From NCBI GenBank assembly GCA_002382325.1, contig DGAG01000010.1:198675-262674 (forward strand): DNA of 64,000 nucleotides, written 5' to 3'. Positions 15,382-23,001 of the stretch are shown piece after piece. The notes under the pieces were generated by a model that had not been told where the DNA came from, made no database searches, and saw nothing but the letters and a program-made list of their open reading frames with translations. The position numbers and the translations under genes are program-made. Positions within the stretch are counted from its first letter, which is position 1. Each line of letters starts with the position of its first letter. The DNA comes from Epsilonproteobacteria bacterium UBA4036. Lineage in GTDB: Bacteria; Campylobacterota; Campylobacteria; Campylobacterales; Arcobacteraceae.

Positions 15382-18348
15382 TTATTTACTCTTATCTTCC
15401 ACATACGTATAATGCAACTCTAACCCTTTTGAGGTTGCGACAAACCCATTGATATTGATTTTACCTTCATGTACCATTTTGTGGTGTTCTTTGCATAATG
15501 GGATCAAATTGTATTTGTGATTGACATTCATATGCCCTATAAAGCCCTCTTTATTGGCTCTGGCTTGTTCTTTAATATGATGGACATCGTCCACAGGTTT
15601 GGCACAAATGGTACACGTAGAGATAATCATATTTTTATTGTAATTGCTTCGTTTTTGTTGAGTGATTCGCTCAATGGGCTCATAATCGTCGGTGATTTTT
15701 TTGCGTATATCATTGGCAATACGTAAAAACTCTTTGTCCATATGCAACGATTTGGCATATTCAAGCCCGTACATACTGCTTCCACTTCCGTGTTTGAGTT
15801 TTCGATCAAAAATGAGTTTATCTTCGTCATCTTTGTACATCACACTTAAATGTAAGCAAATCACATTTTTAAGGCGTTCTATCTCTTCAAGTTCGGGTAA
15901 TTGGTGTAAGTGTGTGGCAAAAACAAACAAGGCTTGGAGTTTGGAGAGTTTTAAAATGGCACTGGCAACAATACTTACTCCACTCATGGTTTCAGTGCTG
16001 TGAGAAATTTCATCGCCTAATATAAGCGATTTTTTCGTCGCTCGGTTAAAAATATTTTTTAATTCCAACATCTCAACCGCAAAAGACGACAAGCCTTTGG
16101 CAATATTATCACTGCCACTAATACGCGTATAAATGGCATCAAAAATCGAAAATCGCATGGATTTACACGGCACATAAAATCCTGATTGAGCTAAGATAAC
16201 CGCTATTCCTACGGACTTCATCAACGATGATTTTCCACTGGAGTTAATCCCATACAGCAAAACTCCGTGCATTTTGTTATCATAGATATTAATGGGGTTA
16301 GAGTGTTTTATAATCACATTGTTTTTAAACTCTTCTTTGGCTAAAGAGAGTTCTCCCAAAATTATATCATTGGGAACATACACTCCTTTTTCTTCACCCG
16401 CTTCAATAATGGGATGTCGCAACTCAATGAGTTCCACAAAGTTCTCTTCATCTTTAGTCTTAACAATTTGTGGGCAAACAAAGTTATACTTTTTCGCGGT
16501 TTTAATATTGGAAACCGTCACATCAATTTCTGCAATAAATATCACCAAATCTTCTAAGAGTTTTGAAAACTTATTTTCAAATTCAACAAGCTTTTCTTTA
16601 AAAACCAGTTTATTCAGTTCAATAATCTTTCGTAAATTATGCACATACTTATCGGAGATTTCTTCGGTTAAACGGCACGTTATTTTCACAGAATTGGTTT
16701 GAATACGCACATTAAAATCTTTAAAAAGAAGCAACTCATTATTCACAATTAAATGAGCTTGTTCAAGCTCTTTTTTGATCAGATTATAACGATTTTTGGT
16801 TAATCCAATAAAAAAGCCCTCTTTATCAAGACGATTAATCGTAACAAAATTTCCATCGCTGCTTTTTAGAAACCCTAAAATATGCGTTCTAATAGATTCC
16901 AATTTTTCAAGCAGTTCTTGGTTTTGGGCATTGAGTTCATCGATTTTGGTGTTAATGCCTGAACTTATCATATTATCTTCAACATCTTTAAGCATATATT
17001 TTCCACTGATACTTAAATCAAAGGTTGAATGAATCGAGTCAATAAACATTTGTAAATCACTTGAACTGCAAGGCGATTCAAAAAATTTGTAGTTTTCCAT
17101 AAAGGTGACCACTTCTTTAATACTCAACAAGGAATCGTACAAATAATTAAGCTCAAAAGGGTGCAAACGCGAAAGTTTTATCCGTCTTGTAAGGCGTTCA
17201 ATATCGTAAATATTGCTCAACTCATTTTCAATGGGTGCATGATAATCGTACAACTCTTTGGATAAACTGTATCGTCGTAATAGCTCTTTGGCATCTTTAA
17301 TGGGATGAGTAAGTCTTTCTTTTAAGAGTCGTTTACCCATGGCTGTTGATGTATTATTTAACAGTCGGATTAAACTGGGATTGTGAGGGGTATCTATGAT
17401 ATTAAGCTGTTCAAGAGCATTGTTGCCTAAATAGATGTATTTACTCACATCAAGTTTAATGGGCATTGAAAGTTTTTGAATAATTTTTGCATCGTGGCTG
17501 ATAACAAAATCTATCAATATCGCCAGACTTTCAGTCGCCAAAGGCACTCGCTCCATATCCAAATGTTCAATGGAAGTTAACAACGATTGAATATTAAACA
17601 CATTTTTAAACAACTCATTTTGATAGACAATTTTAGGGCGAAAGGAGCTGATATGAAACGTTTTATGGGAAAGTTCTAAATACTCTATGACCTCTTTTTG
17701 ATTGATATTTTTATCGGCAAAAGAAATTACCACTTCACTGGTTTTGTGCATATTCATGTAATTAAAGGCTTCATCTAACGCGTACGATTTATCCTCACTC
17801 GTACCATGAACTTCATTGTAATAACATTTTCCCGTGGTCACATCAATGGCACTGTACCCAATGGAGTAAATCCCTTTATTGTTATCAATGGTCAAGCTAG
17901 TAATATTGTTTTCATCTTGGTCAATAACAAAATCAAAGTTTGTTCCTGGACTGACCACCGTATCCAAATAACGTGTTACTTTAGGAGGTAAGCCTTTTTG
18001 CCGTATAAGAGCAATGGTGTATTTTTGCTCTGCAATAATACGAGCCAAGTGTTTTTCTAAAGAAATTGCAGGAACCCCTGCCATAATGGGATTCTCTTTG
18101 GAGTTTTCTAAAATGGATTTGTTTTTTCGTGTGAGTTGTATGTTTAACAATTCGGCAATCTCTTTGGCTTTACCAATTTGTTCTTCATCATTATTAACTT
18201 CATACACTTCAAAAAATGTGCCAATTTCCATTAAAACAACGCTGTTTTTCCCATATTTTTTCTCAAAATAGCGTTGCAGTTTAAAATACGTTACCGTTAA
18301 AAGTTCTTTTTTATTCTCTAAAATTTCATTGACTTCGTTGTTTAACAT
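15382..18348 (-). CDS. MutS7-type mismatch-repair ATPase with C-terminal HNH nuclease
   Basis: A 988-residue MutS homologue. The mismatch-probe motif is a variant, GTFFE at 43-47. Connector, lever and clamp regions lead to the ATPase with Walker A GINSSGKS at 700-707, Walker B LILGDEIS, and THLHQLPEL. The C-terminal 77 residues form an HNH nuclease: C912-x2-C915, H923-H924, N947, C952 and H955-H956. MutS fused to HNH is the architecture of the MutS7 subfamily, known from marine epsilonproteobacteria, giant viruses and octocoral mitochondria (mtMutS). It may bind a mismatch and nick DNA without MutL. Its ATG directly abuts the TAG of the haem-binding gene, so it is the last gene of a coupled operon. 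Confidence 0.88.
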   Translation of the reverse strand: MLNNEVNEILENKKELLTVTYFKLQRYFEKKYGKNSVVLMEIGTFFEVYEVNNDEEQIGKAKEIAELLNIQLTRKNKSILENSKENPIMAGVPAISLEKHLARIIAEQKYTIALIRQKGLPPKVTRYLDTVVSPGTNFDFVIDQDENNITSLTIDNNKGIYSIGYSAIDVTTGKCYYNEVHGTSEDKSYALDEAFNYMNMHKTSEVVISFADKNINQKEVIEYLELSHKTFHISSFRPKIVYQNELFKNVFNIQSLLTSIEHLDMERVPLATESLAILIDFVISHDAKIIQKLSMPIKLDVSKYIYLGNNALEQLNIIDTPHNPSLIRLLNNTSTAMGKRLLKERLTHPIKDAKELLRRYSLSKELYDYHAPIENELSNIYDIERLTRRIKLSRLHPFELNYLYDSLLSIKEVVTFMENYKFFESPCSSSDLQMFIDSIHSTFDLSISGKYMLKDVEDNMISSGINTKIDELNAQNQELLEKLESIRTHILGFLKSSDGNFVTINRLDKEGFFIGLTKNRYNLIKKELEQAHLIVNNELLLFKDFNVRIQTNSVKITCRLTEEISDKYVHNLRKIIELNKLVFKEKLVEFENKFSKLLEDLVIFIAEIDVTVSNIKTAKKYNFVCPQIVKTKDEENFVELIELRHPIIEAGEEKGVYVPNDIILGELSLAKEEFKNNVIIKHSNPINIYDNKMHGVLLYGINSSGKSSLMKSVGIAVILAQSGFYVPCKSMRFSIFDAIYTRISGSDNIAKGLSSFAVEMLELKNIFNRATKKSLILGDEISHSTETMSGVSIVASAILKLSKLQALFVFATHLHQLPELEEIERLKNVICLHLSVMYKDDEDKLIFDRKLKHGSGSSMYGLEYAKSLHMDKEFLRIANDIRKKITDDYEPIERITQQKRSNYNKNMIISTCTICAKPVDDVHHIKEQARANKEGFIGHMNVNHKYNLIPLCKEHHKMVHEGKININGFVATSKGLELHYTYVEDKSK

Positions 18349-18768
18349 CTATTTGCTGTATCCAATCCACTCTCGAACCAATGTTCTTTCTTCTTTACTT
18401 AATTGTGCTTCATCGTGTACAGATAAATAGGATGGCAGTGGCATAGCCGCATACACCGCTCTAAAAATTTCTTTGAGTTTTTTATCCTTCTCTTCTTGAG
18501 TATAACTCTCCCAAGTTGAAAAATTGACCAAACTTCGAGCATTGTTGACATGACGTGAAATCATCCAAGAAACAGGAGCAATATTGGCGTACCACGGGTA
18601 TTTAACCTCATTGGAATGGCAATCAAAACACGATTTTTTTAAAATGGTTTTAACCTCTTGTGGCGCTTGAATTTCCAATGCCACATCGGTTTTTGGGTTG
18701 GTGTGCTCAACTTGAAAGAATTGCATGGCAATAAAAATAACCAACATAATAATCAATGTATTTCTCAT
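18349..18768 (-). CDS. Haem-binding domain protein, membrane-anchored monohaem cytochrome
   Basis: A 139-residue protein with an N-terminal signal or anchor helix (residues 3-18) and one CxxCH haem-c site at 47-51 (CFDCH). It continues YPWYANIAPVSWMISRHV, the pattern of the Haem_bd family (PF14376), and ends in a helical tail with MPLPSYL. The start at 18768 has AAGGAGT just upstream; a longer frame to 18816 runs into the thioredoxin gene and is unlikely. It begins one base after the thioredoxin-like gene and touches mutS7. Confidence 0.82.
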   Translation of the reverse strand: MRNTLIIMLVIFIAMQFFQVEHTNPKTDVALEIQAPQEVKTILKKSCFDCHSNEVKYPWYANIAPVSWMISRHVNNARSLVNFSTWESYTQEEKDKKLKEIFRAVYAAMPLPSYLSVHDEAQLSKEERTLVREWIGYSK

Positions 18769-18769
18769 G

Positions 18770-19105
18770 TTACTCCTTATGTAAAAACAGAGCATAGACT
18801 CGTTTAATTTCTTCAACCAATAAAGCCAAACTTACATTTCTGCCTTTACGGAAAAACTCTTTTTGTTCAATATACAACATCATGGTCGGCAAAGAAAATA
18901 CACCTAACTGTGCCGTTGTATCGAGGGCTTTATCGGTTTGAATTTCAATAAGCTTAATCGCAGGAAATTGTTGGGTAAAGAGTTCTTCAATTTTGGGTTT
19001 AAGCGCTTTACACACAGCACAATTTTCTCCACTAAAATAAAGAAAGACCAAACTGTTCTTTTCTATAATCTCTTTTAATTTTTCATAATTATTCTCAACT
19101 GTCAT
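18770..19105 (-). CDS. Thioredoxin-like protein
   Basis: A 111-residue cytosolic thioredoxin fold with the active-site pair C29-x-x-C32 (GENCAVCK) and the cis-proline region SLPTMMLY. No signal peptide is present. I start it at the ATG at 19105, which gives the usual N-terminus; the frame continues 23 Lys/Arg-rich residues upstream, but these overlap the end of the DUF1538 gene. With this start the overlap is 11 bases. The AVC dipeptide differs from the classical CGPC, so the redox partner may be special, perhaps the adjacent cytochrome. Confidence 0.82.
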   Translation of the reverse strand: MTVENNYEKLKEIIEKNSLVFLYFSGENCAVCKALKPKIEELFTQQFPAIKLIEIQTDKALDTTAQLGVFSLPTMMLYIEQKEFFRKGRNVSLALLVEEIKRVYALFLHKE

Positions 19106-21083
19106 GAAGACTCTCTTCTTTTTTATCCTCTTTCTCTTTGAGTTTTTCTTCATGTTTAACTTCAAAGATTTCATGTCTGTTTAGACTGATTCCTTTCATA
19201 TGCGTTAAAGGAAAAGAAAATGCCATTCCTTTTCCTGTTGTCGTAATATGCAAGGCATGAATAATGGCTTGAATAATAGCATTGACTTTAATTTGGGGAA
19301 GAATAAATAACAGCAAGACTCCATTGGATTCAACCGATGTTCTAAAGATATTGTTCATCCCTTCCAAACCAATGCCTTGAGTTTTTAATACGGTTACTCC
19401 TGTAGCACCTGCTGTTGTTGCTGCTTGTAATGCATCCTCTTTTTTATCTTCAGGCACGATAACGACCACCGCATAAAAAGACATCTTTAAAGAGTGTCTT
19501 AGATGTGTCCCATCGACATTGACTGTTGCTAAATCCATATTCTCTGCATCAACTAAGGCATCTCTTAAAATATTTGCCGTTTCAATTTCTGTATCGGATT
19601 TAATTCCCAGTTTTTCAGTCAGTATGCCATAAAGCATCACCGTTAGCATAGGAAAAAGTGAAGCAAATGCAATCAAACCAAATCCATCGATTAAAGGACT
19701 TCGTCCTTCAATATTCGTTGCTAATCCAATCCCCAATGCCGCAACAAGGGGAACAGTTACTGTTGATGTAGTCACTCCTCCACTGTCATAGGCAATAGGA
19801 ATAATATATTTAGGTGCAATGAAAGTAAGAATAATCACACAAATATATCCCACAATAATGTAGTAGTGAATATGTCCTCCATCAATAATACGAAATGCCC
19901 CCAAAGCAATACCAAAGGCCACGCCAAAAGAGACGAAGATTCGCAATGCAAAATCATTGATTTTACCATCACTGATCTCTTTGGATTTTTTGGCTATTGC
20001 CATGAGTGCCGGCTCTGCCATAGTTGTTGAAAATCCAATGGCAAAAGAAAAAGCATAAATGACAAAAACCGAATCTCTTTGAGTCAATTGAAATGCCATG
20101 GTTTCCCCCAAGGAGAACAACCCCATTTCTAACCCTAAAATAAACGCATACAGACCAAATATTACCAAAACAAAACCCAACAAAACCGTTTTTAAATTTT
20201 GAATGGCTTTTCTTAATACCCCATATTGAAAAAATAAAATGATTAAAATAATGGGTGCAACGTCTCTTAATACTCCTATGATTCCACTTACAATGCTCAT
20301 AAGTGAAATATTCACAGGAGAAGAAGCCGTTGTTGTATGAACTGCGACTTGCACAACCTCTTTGGCTTCAACAAAATTATAGACAATGACTCCGTAAATT
20401 TGTACAAAAATCATTGGTGTTAATGACGCAAAAGCAATCAAACCAAACCCATCAATAACGGGATTTCTGCCTTTAATCGATGATGCCAAGCCAATGCCCA
20501 ATGCCGCAACAAGTGGAACGGTTACCGTTGATGTAGTCACTCCCCCTAAGTCATATGCCAATCCAATAATCTCTTGAGGAGCAAAAAAAGTTACCCCAAC
20601 AACTAAAATATATCCTACAATAATGTAATAATGGATGGGGTGCCCTTTAATAATCCTAAAAACACCCAATAAAATAGCAAAGCCAACAGAAAGCGCCACA
20701 ACATATCGTAACATACTGGCATCGATTCGTCCACTTGAAATTGAAGCAGCTTTATCTGCAATAACGGCTAATGCAGGTTCTGCTATGGTTGTACCAAAGC
20801 CAATAAGAAATCCAAAAAATAAAATCCAAAAAGTTGATCCTGATTTAGCAAAGCCTTGAGCCAAACCATCTCCCACTGGAAAAATACCGATTTCTAAACC
20901 TTGCAGAAATATTGCCAAACCAACAGCCACAATACATAATCCAATCGCTGTTGAAACCCAGTTTTCAGGAACAGTTTGAATAATCGCCAGTTGGAAAAAT
21001 AAAATTACTAAAATAATAGGAATTAAATCACGAAAAGACTCTTTTAAGAGTTTAAGAAAGAAATTAAATTGCAGCATACTCAT
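19095..21083 (-). CDS. Double-DUF1538 membrane protein fused to a PII-like domain
   Basis: A 662-residue polytopic protein in two homologous halves (about 10-240 and 260-510). Each repeats the same blocks, LEIGIFPVGDG or LEMGLFSLGET, GTTIAEPAL or STTMAEPAL, HYYIIVGYI, GGVTTSTVTVPLVAALGIG and LIDGFGLIAFASL. These are DUF1538 (PF07556) permease-like domains. From about 534 a soluble PII-like domain begins (YAVVVIVPEDKKEDAL through TTGKGMAFSFPL), then a charged tail of about 25 residues. The fusion suggests a transporter gated by a small-molecule sensor. The substrate is unknown. It is the first gene of the operon ending in mutS7. Confidence 0.82.
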   Translation of the reverse strand: MSMLQFNFFLKLLKESFRDLIPIILVILFFQLAIIQTVPENWVSTAIGLCIVAVGLAIFLQGLEIGIFPVGDGLAQGFAKSGSTFWILFFGFLIGFGTTIAEPALAVIADKAASISSGRIDASMLRYVVALSVGFAILLGVFRIIKGHPIHYYIIVGYILVVGVTFFAPQEIIGLAYDLGGVTTSTVTVPLVAALGIGLASSIKGRNPVIDGFGLIAFASLTPMIFVQIYGVIVYNFVEAKEVVQVAVHTTTASSPVNISLMSIVSGIIGVLRDVAPIILIILFFQYGVLRKAIQNLKTVLLGFVLVIFGLYAFILGLEMGLFSLGETMAFQLTQRDSVFVIYAFSFAIGFSTTMAEPALMAIAKKSKEISDGKINDFALRIFVSFGVAFGIALGAFRIIDGGHIHYYIIVGYICVIILTFIAPKYIIPIAYDSGGVTTSTVTVPLVAALGIGLATNIEGRSPLIDGFGLIAFASLFPMLTVMLYGILTEKLGIKSDTEIETANILRDALVDAENMDLATVNVDGTHLRHSLKMSFYAVVVIVPEDKKEDALQAATTAGATGVTVLKTQGIGLEGMNNIFRTSVESNGVLLLFILPQIKVNAIIQAIIHALHITTTGKGMAFSFPLTHMKGISLNRHEIFEVKHEEKLKEKEDKKEESLHDS

Positions 21084-21162
21084 TCACTTTATTTTAAACT
21101 TGAGTAAAATAATATCAAAAGATTACAAAAATCTAGGTTTATTAAAAATGAGATTAAAATGT

Positions 21163-21188
21163 GATAAAAGAGAATTTTCTCTTTTATC
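21163..21188 (-). terminator. Terminator after leuA
   Basis: A 12-bp inverted repeat, GATAAAAGAGAA and TTCTCTTTTATC, has a two-base centre and begins two bases after the leuA stop. On the minus strand it is followed by ACATTTTAATC, a weak U-tract. Confidence 0.55.
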
Positions 21189-21190
21189 CC

Positions 21191-22744
21191 TTATACTTGA
21201 TGTTCTTGGTGTTTTGCTAATCGCTCTTTTTGTGATAAATAAGAGTTCAATGCTCCCAAATAGGCTTTTGCTGTTGCCAACATGGTATCAATACTTAAGC
21301 CATGCCCTACAAAAGAGGGTGACGTTTCATCAAAAGTGACTCGAGTAGTGACTTTAGCTAAAGCATCTTTCCCTTCTGTTACAGCGGTAACTTTATAGTC
21401 ATTTAATGTTCCATTGTATCCGGTTAATCGGTCAATGGTTTTAAAAATTGCATCCATAGTACCATTTCCAATGGCTGCATCACTCATCACTTCATCTTTA
21501 TATTTAATCGATACTGCTGCTGTTGGAACACCATTTGAACAATCGCTGATTTGTAATCCAACCAACTCATACGTTTTAATTGAATTTAATGATTCATCGG
21601 TGATTAACATTCGAATATCATCATCGGTGACATCTTTTTTCTTATCTGCCAATAATTTAAATCGGTCAAAAGCGGCATTTAATTCTACTTCACTGACCTT
21701 ATCAAAACCTAATTGTGAAATCTTATCTCGAAATGCAGCTCGACCTGAGTGTTTTCCCAAGATTAAGGTACTCTCTTTATAGACACCCACATCTTCAGGT
21801 TTCATAATTTCATACGTTTCTTGATGTTTTAACACACCATCTTGATGAATTCCACTTTCATGTGAAAAAGCATTTTTACCCACAATGGCTTTATTTTGTT
21901 GGGGTTCAACGCCCGTAATGGTTGCAACCAATCGGGATGTGGCATAAATTTCAGGAGTGTTAATGGTTGTATATAAATCACCAAAGGCATCTTTTCGTGT
22001 TTTTATTGCCATCACTGCCTCTTCTAAAGCAGAGTTTCCTGCTCTCTCACCTAAACCATTGATGGTGACTTCTATTTGTCTTGCCCCGTTTAACACAGCA
22101 GCTAAAGTATTTGCCGTTGCTAAACCCAAATCGTTATGATTGTGTACAGAAATAATGGCTCGGTTGCCTGCAAAATCACTCAACTCTTTGACCATTGCGC
22201 CTAATTCTGTGGGTAATCTGTATCCCACTGTATCAGGTAAGTTAATCGTTCTTGCTCCTGCACCAATAACCGCGTCCATAACTTCTTTCATAAATGAAAT
22301 TTCACTTCGCCCTGCATCTTCCAATGAGAATTCAACATCATCCACAAATGTCTTAGCATATTGTACGGCGTGAATGGCTCTTTTAATCACTTCATCTTCA
22401 CTCATTTTTAATTTGTATTTCATATGAATGGGACTGGTTGCAATAAACGTATGAATTCGGTGCATTGGGGCGTATGATACCGCTTGTCCTGCTTGTTTAA
22501 TATCGCTTTCAATAGCTCGACTCAAAGAACAAATACTTGACTTTGTAATCGTTTGTGCAATTCGGCTTACTGCATCAAAATCACCCGGACTTGCTGCTGC
22601 AAAACCTGCTTCAATGACATCTACTCCTAACTTCTCTAATTGCAAAGCCACCTTAATCTTCTCTTCTGTATTCATTGAGCAACCTGGGCTTTGCTCTCCA
22701 TCTCTTAATGTAGTATCAAATACTATAATTTTATTGTTATCCAT
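21191..22744 (-). CDS. leuA: 2-isopropylmalate synthase
   Basis: Condenses acetyl-CoA with 2-ketoisovalerate, the committed step of leucine synthesis. The 517-residue protein shows DTTLRDGEQSPGCSM, the metal-binding HNHNDLGLATAN, GLGERAGN and HSGRAAF. It also has a complete C-terminal leucine-sensing domain (from about 390), so feedback inhibition by leucine is expected. AAAGGT precedes the ATG. A leucine-rich leader peptide and a consensus promoter lie upstream, and a second -10 sits close to the start. No leuB, leuC or leuD follows. Confidence 0.96.
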   Translation of the reverse strand: MDNNKIIVFDTTLRDGEQSPGCSMNTEEKIKVALQLEKLGVDVIEAGFAAASPGDFDAVSRIAQTITKSSICSLSRAIESDIKQAGQAVSYAPMHRIHTFIATSPIHMKYKLKMSEDEVIKRAIHAVQYAKTFVDDVEFSLEDAGRSEISFMKEVMDAVIGAGARTINLPDTVGYRLPTELGAMVKELSDFAGNRAIISVHNHNDLGLATANTLAAVLNGARQIEVTINGLGERAGNSALEEAVMAIKTRKDAFGDLYTTINTPEIYATSRLVATITGVEPQQNKAIVGKNAFSHESGIHQDGVLKHQETYEIMKPEDVGVYKESTLILGKHSGRAAFRDKISQLGFDKVSEVELNAAFDRFKLLADKKKDVTDDDIRMLITDESLNSIKTYELVGLQISDCSNGVPTAAVSIKYKDEVMSDAAIGNGTMDAIFKTIDRLTGYNGTLNDYKVTAVTEGKDALAKVTTRVTFDETSPSFVGHGLSIDTMLATAKAYLGALNSYLSQKERLAKHQEHQV

Positions 22745-22769
22745 TGTATTACCTTTTTAAATTGTCTTA

Positions 22770-22775
22770 ATTATA
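22770..22775 (-). promoter_or_regulatory. Possible second leuA promoter -10
   Basis: TATAAT on the minus strand (GATATAATTAAG) lies 25 bases before the leuA start and downstream of the leader peptide. If used, it would bypass the leader. No -35 is evident. Confidence 0.35.
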
Positions 22776-22838
22776 TCTATTTTTTAATAAAAAAATAAAA
22801 AACTGTTTGCGAAATAGGGTTGTTAATTTTGTATAAAA

Positions 22839-22916
22839 TTAGAGGGAAAATTGAAGAAGCAGAAGAGTATAAACGCTTTTAATGACGTGATTATTTTGAA
22901 AATCAAATGTTTTCAT
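22839..22916 (-). CDS. leuL: Leucine-rich leader peptide upstream of leuA
   Basis: A 25-residue frame with an AAAGGAGAG ribosome site directly ahead and a consensus promoter 28 bases upstream. The peptide ends YTLLLLQFSL, six leucines among its last nine residues, four in a row. Leucine-codon runs upstream of leuA are the classical mark of ribosome-mediated attenuation. Between its stop and leuA (94 bases) there is no GC-rich terminator; the best candidates are an A-U hairpin (TAATTTT and AAAATTA) and the imperfect CTATTT-CGC-AAACAG stem followed by a T-run. The exact mechanism is therefore open. Confidence 0.65.
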   Translation of the reverse strand: MKTFDFQNNHVIKSVYTLLLLQFSL

Positions 22917-22943
22917 GGTACTCTCCTTTTTTTGTAATAGCAA

Positions 22944-22972
22944 ATTATAGTTTATAATTTTAGCTTTGTCAA
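22944..22972 (-). promoter_or_regulatory. Perfect sigma-70 promoter of the leuL-leuA unit
   Basis: On the minus strand TTGACA (22967-22972), a 17-base spacer and TATAAT (22944-22949) match the consensus exactly. The leader peptide starts 27 bases below the -10. The -35 lies one base beyond the ftsH terminator hairpin. Confidence 0.75.
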
Positions 22973-22973
22973 T

Positions 22974-22999
22974 AAAAAAAAGGAATTTTCCTTTTTTTT
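22974..22999 (-). terminator. Terminator of ftsH
   Basis: AAAAAAAAGGAA and TTCCTTTTTTTT form a 12-bp inverted repeat with a two-base centre, starting two bases past the ftsH stop. On the minus strand the eight T residues give a strong U-tract. The stem core is short (GGAA/TTCC). Confidence 0.7.
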
Positions 23000-23001
23000 A
23001 T

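Noticed and set aside
21100..21339. + strand frame opposite the leuA end
   Set aside because: Overlaps the leuA coding region on the other strand, no domain or ribosome site.
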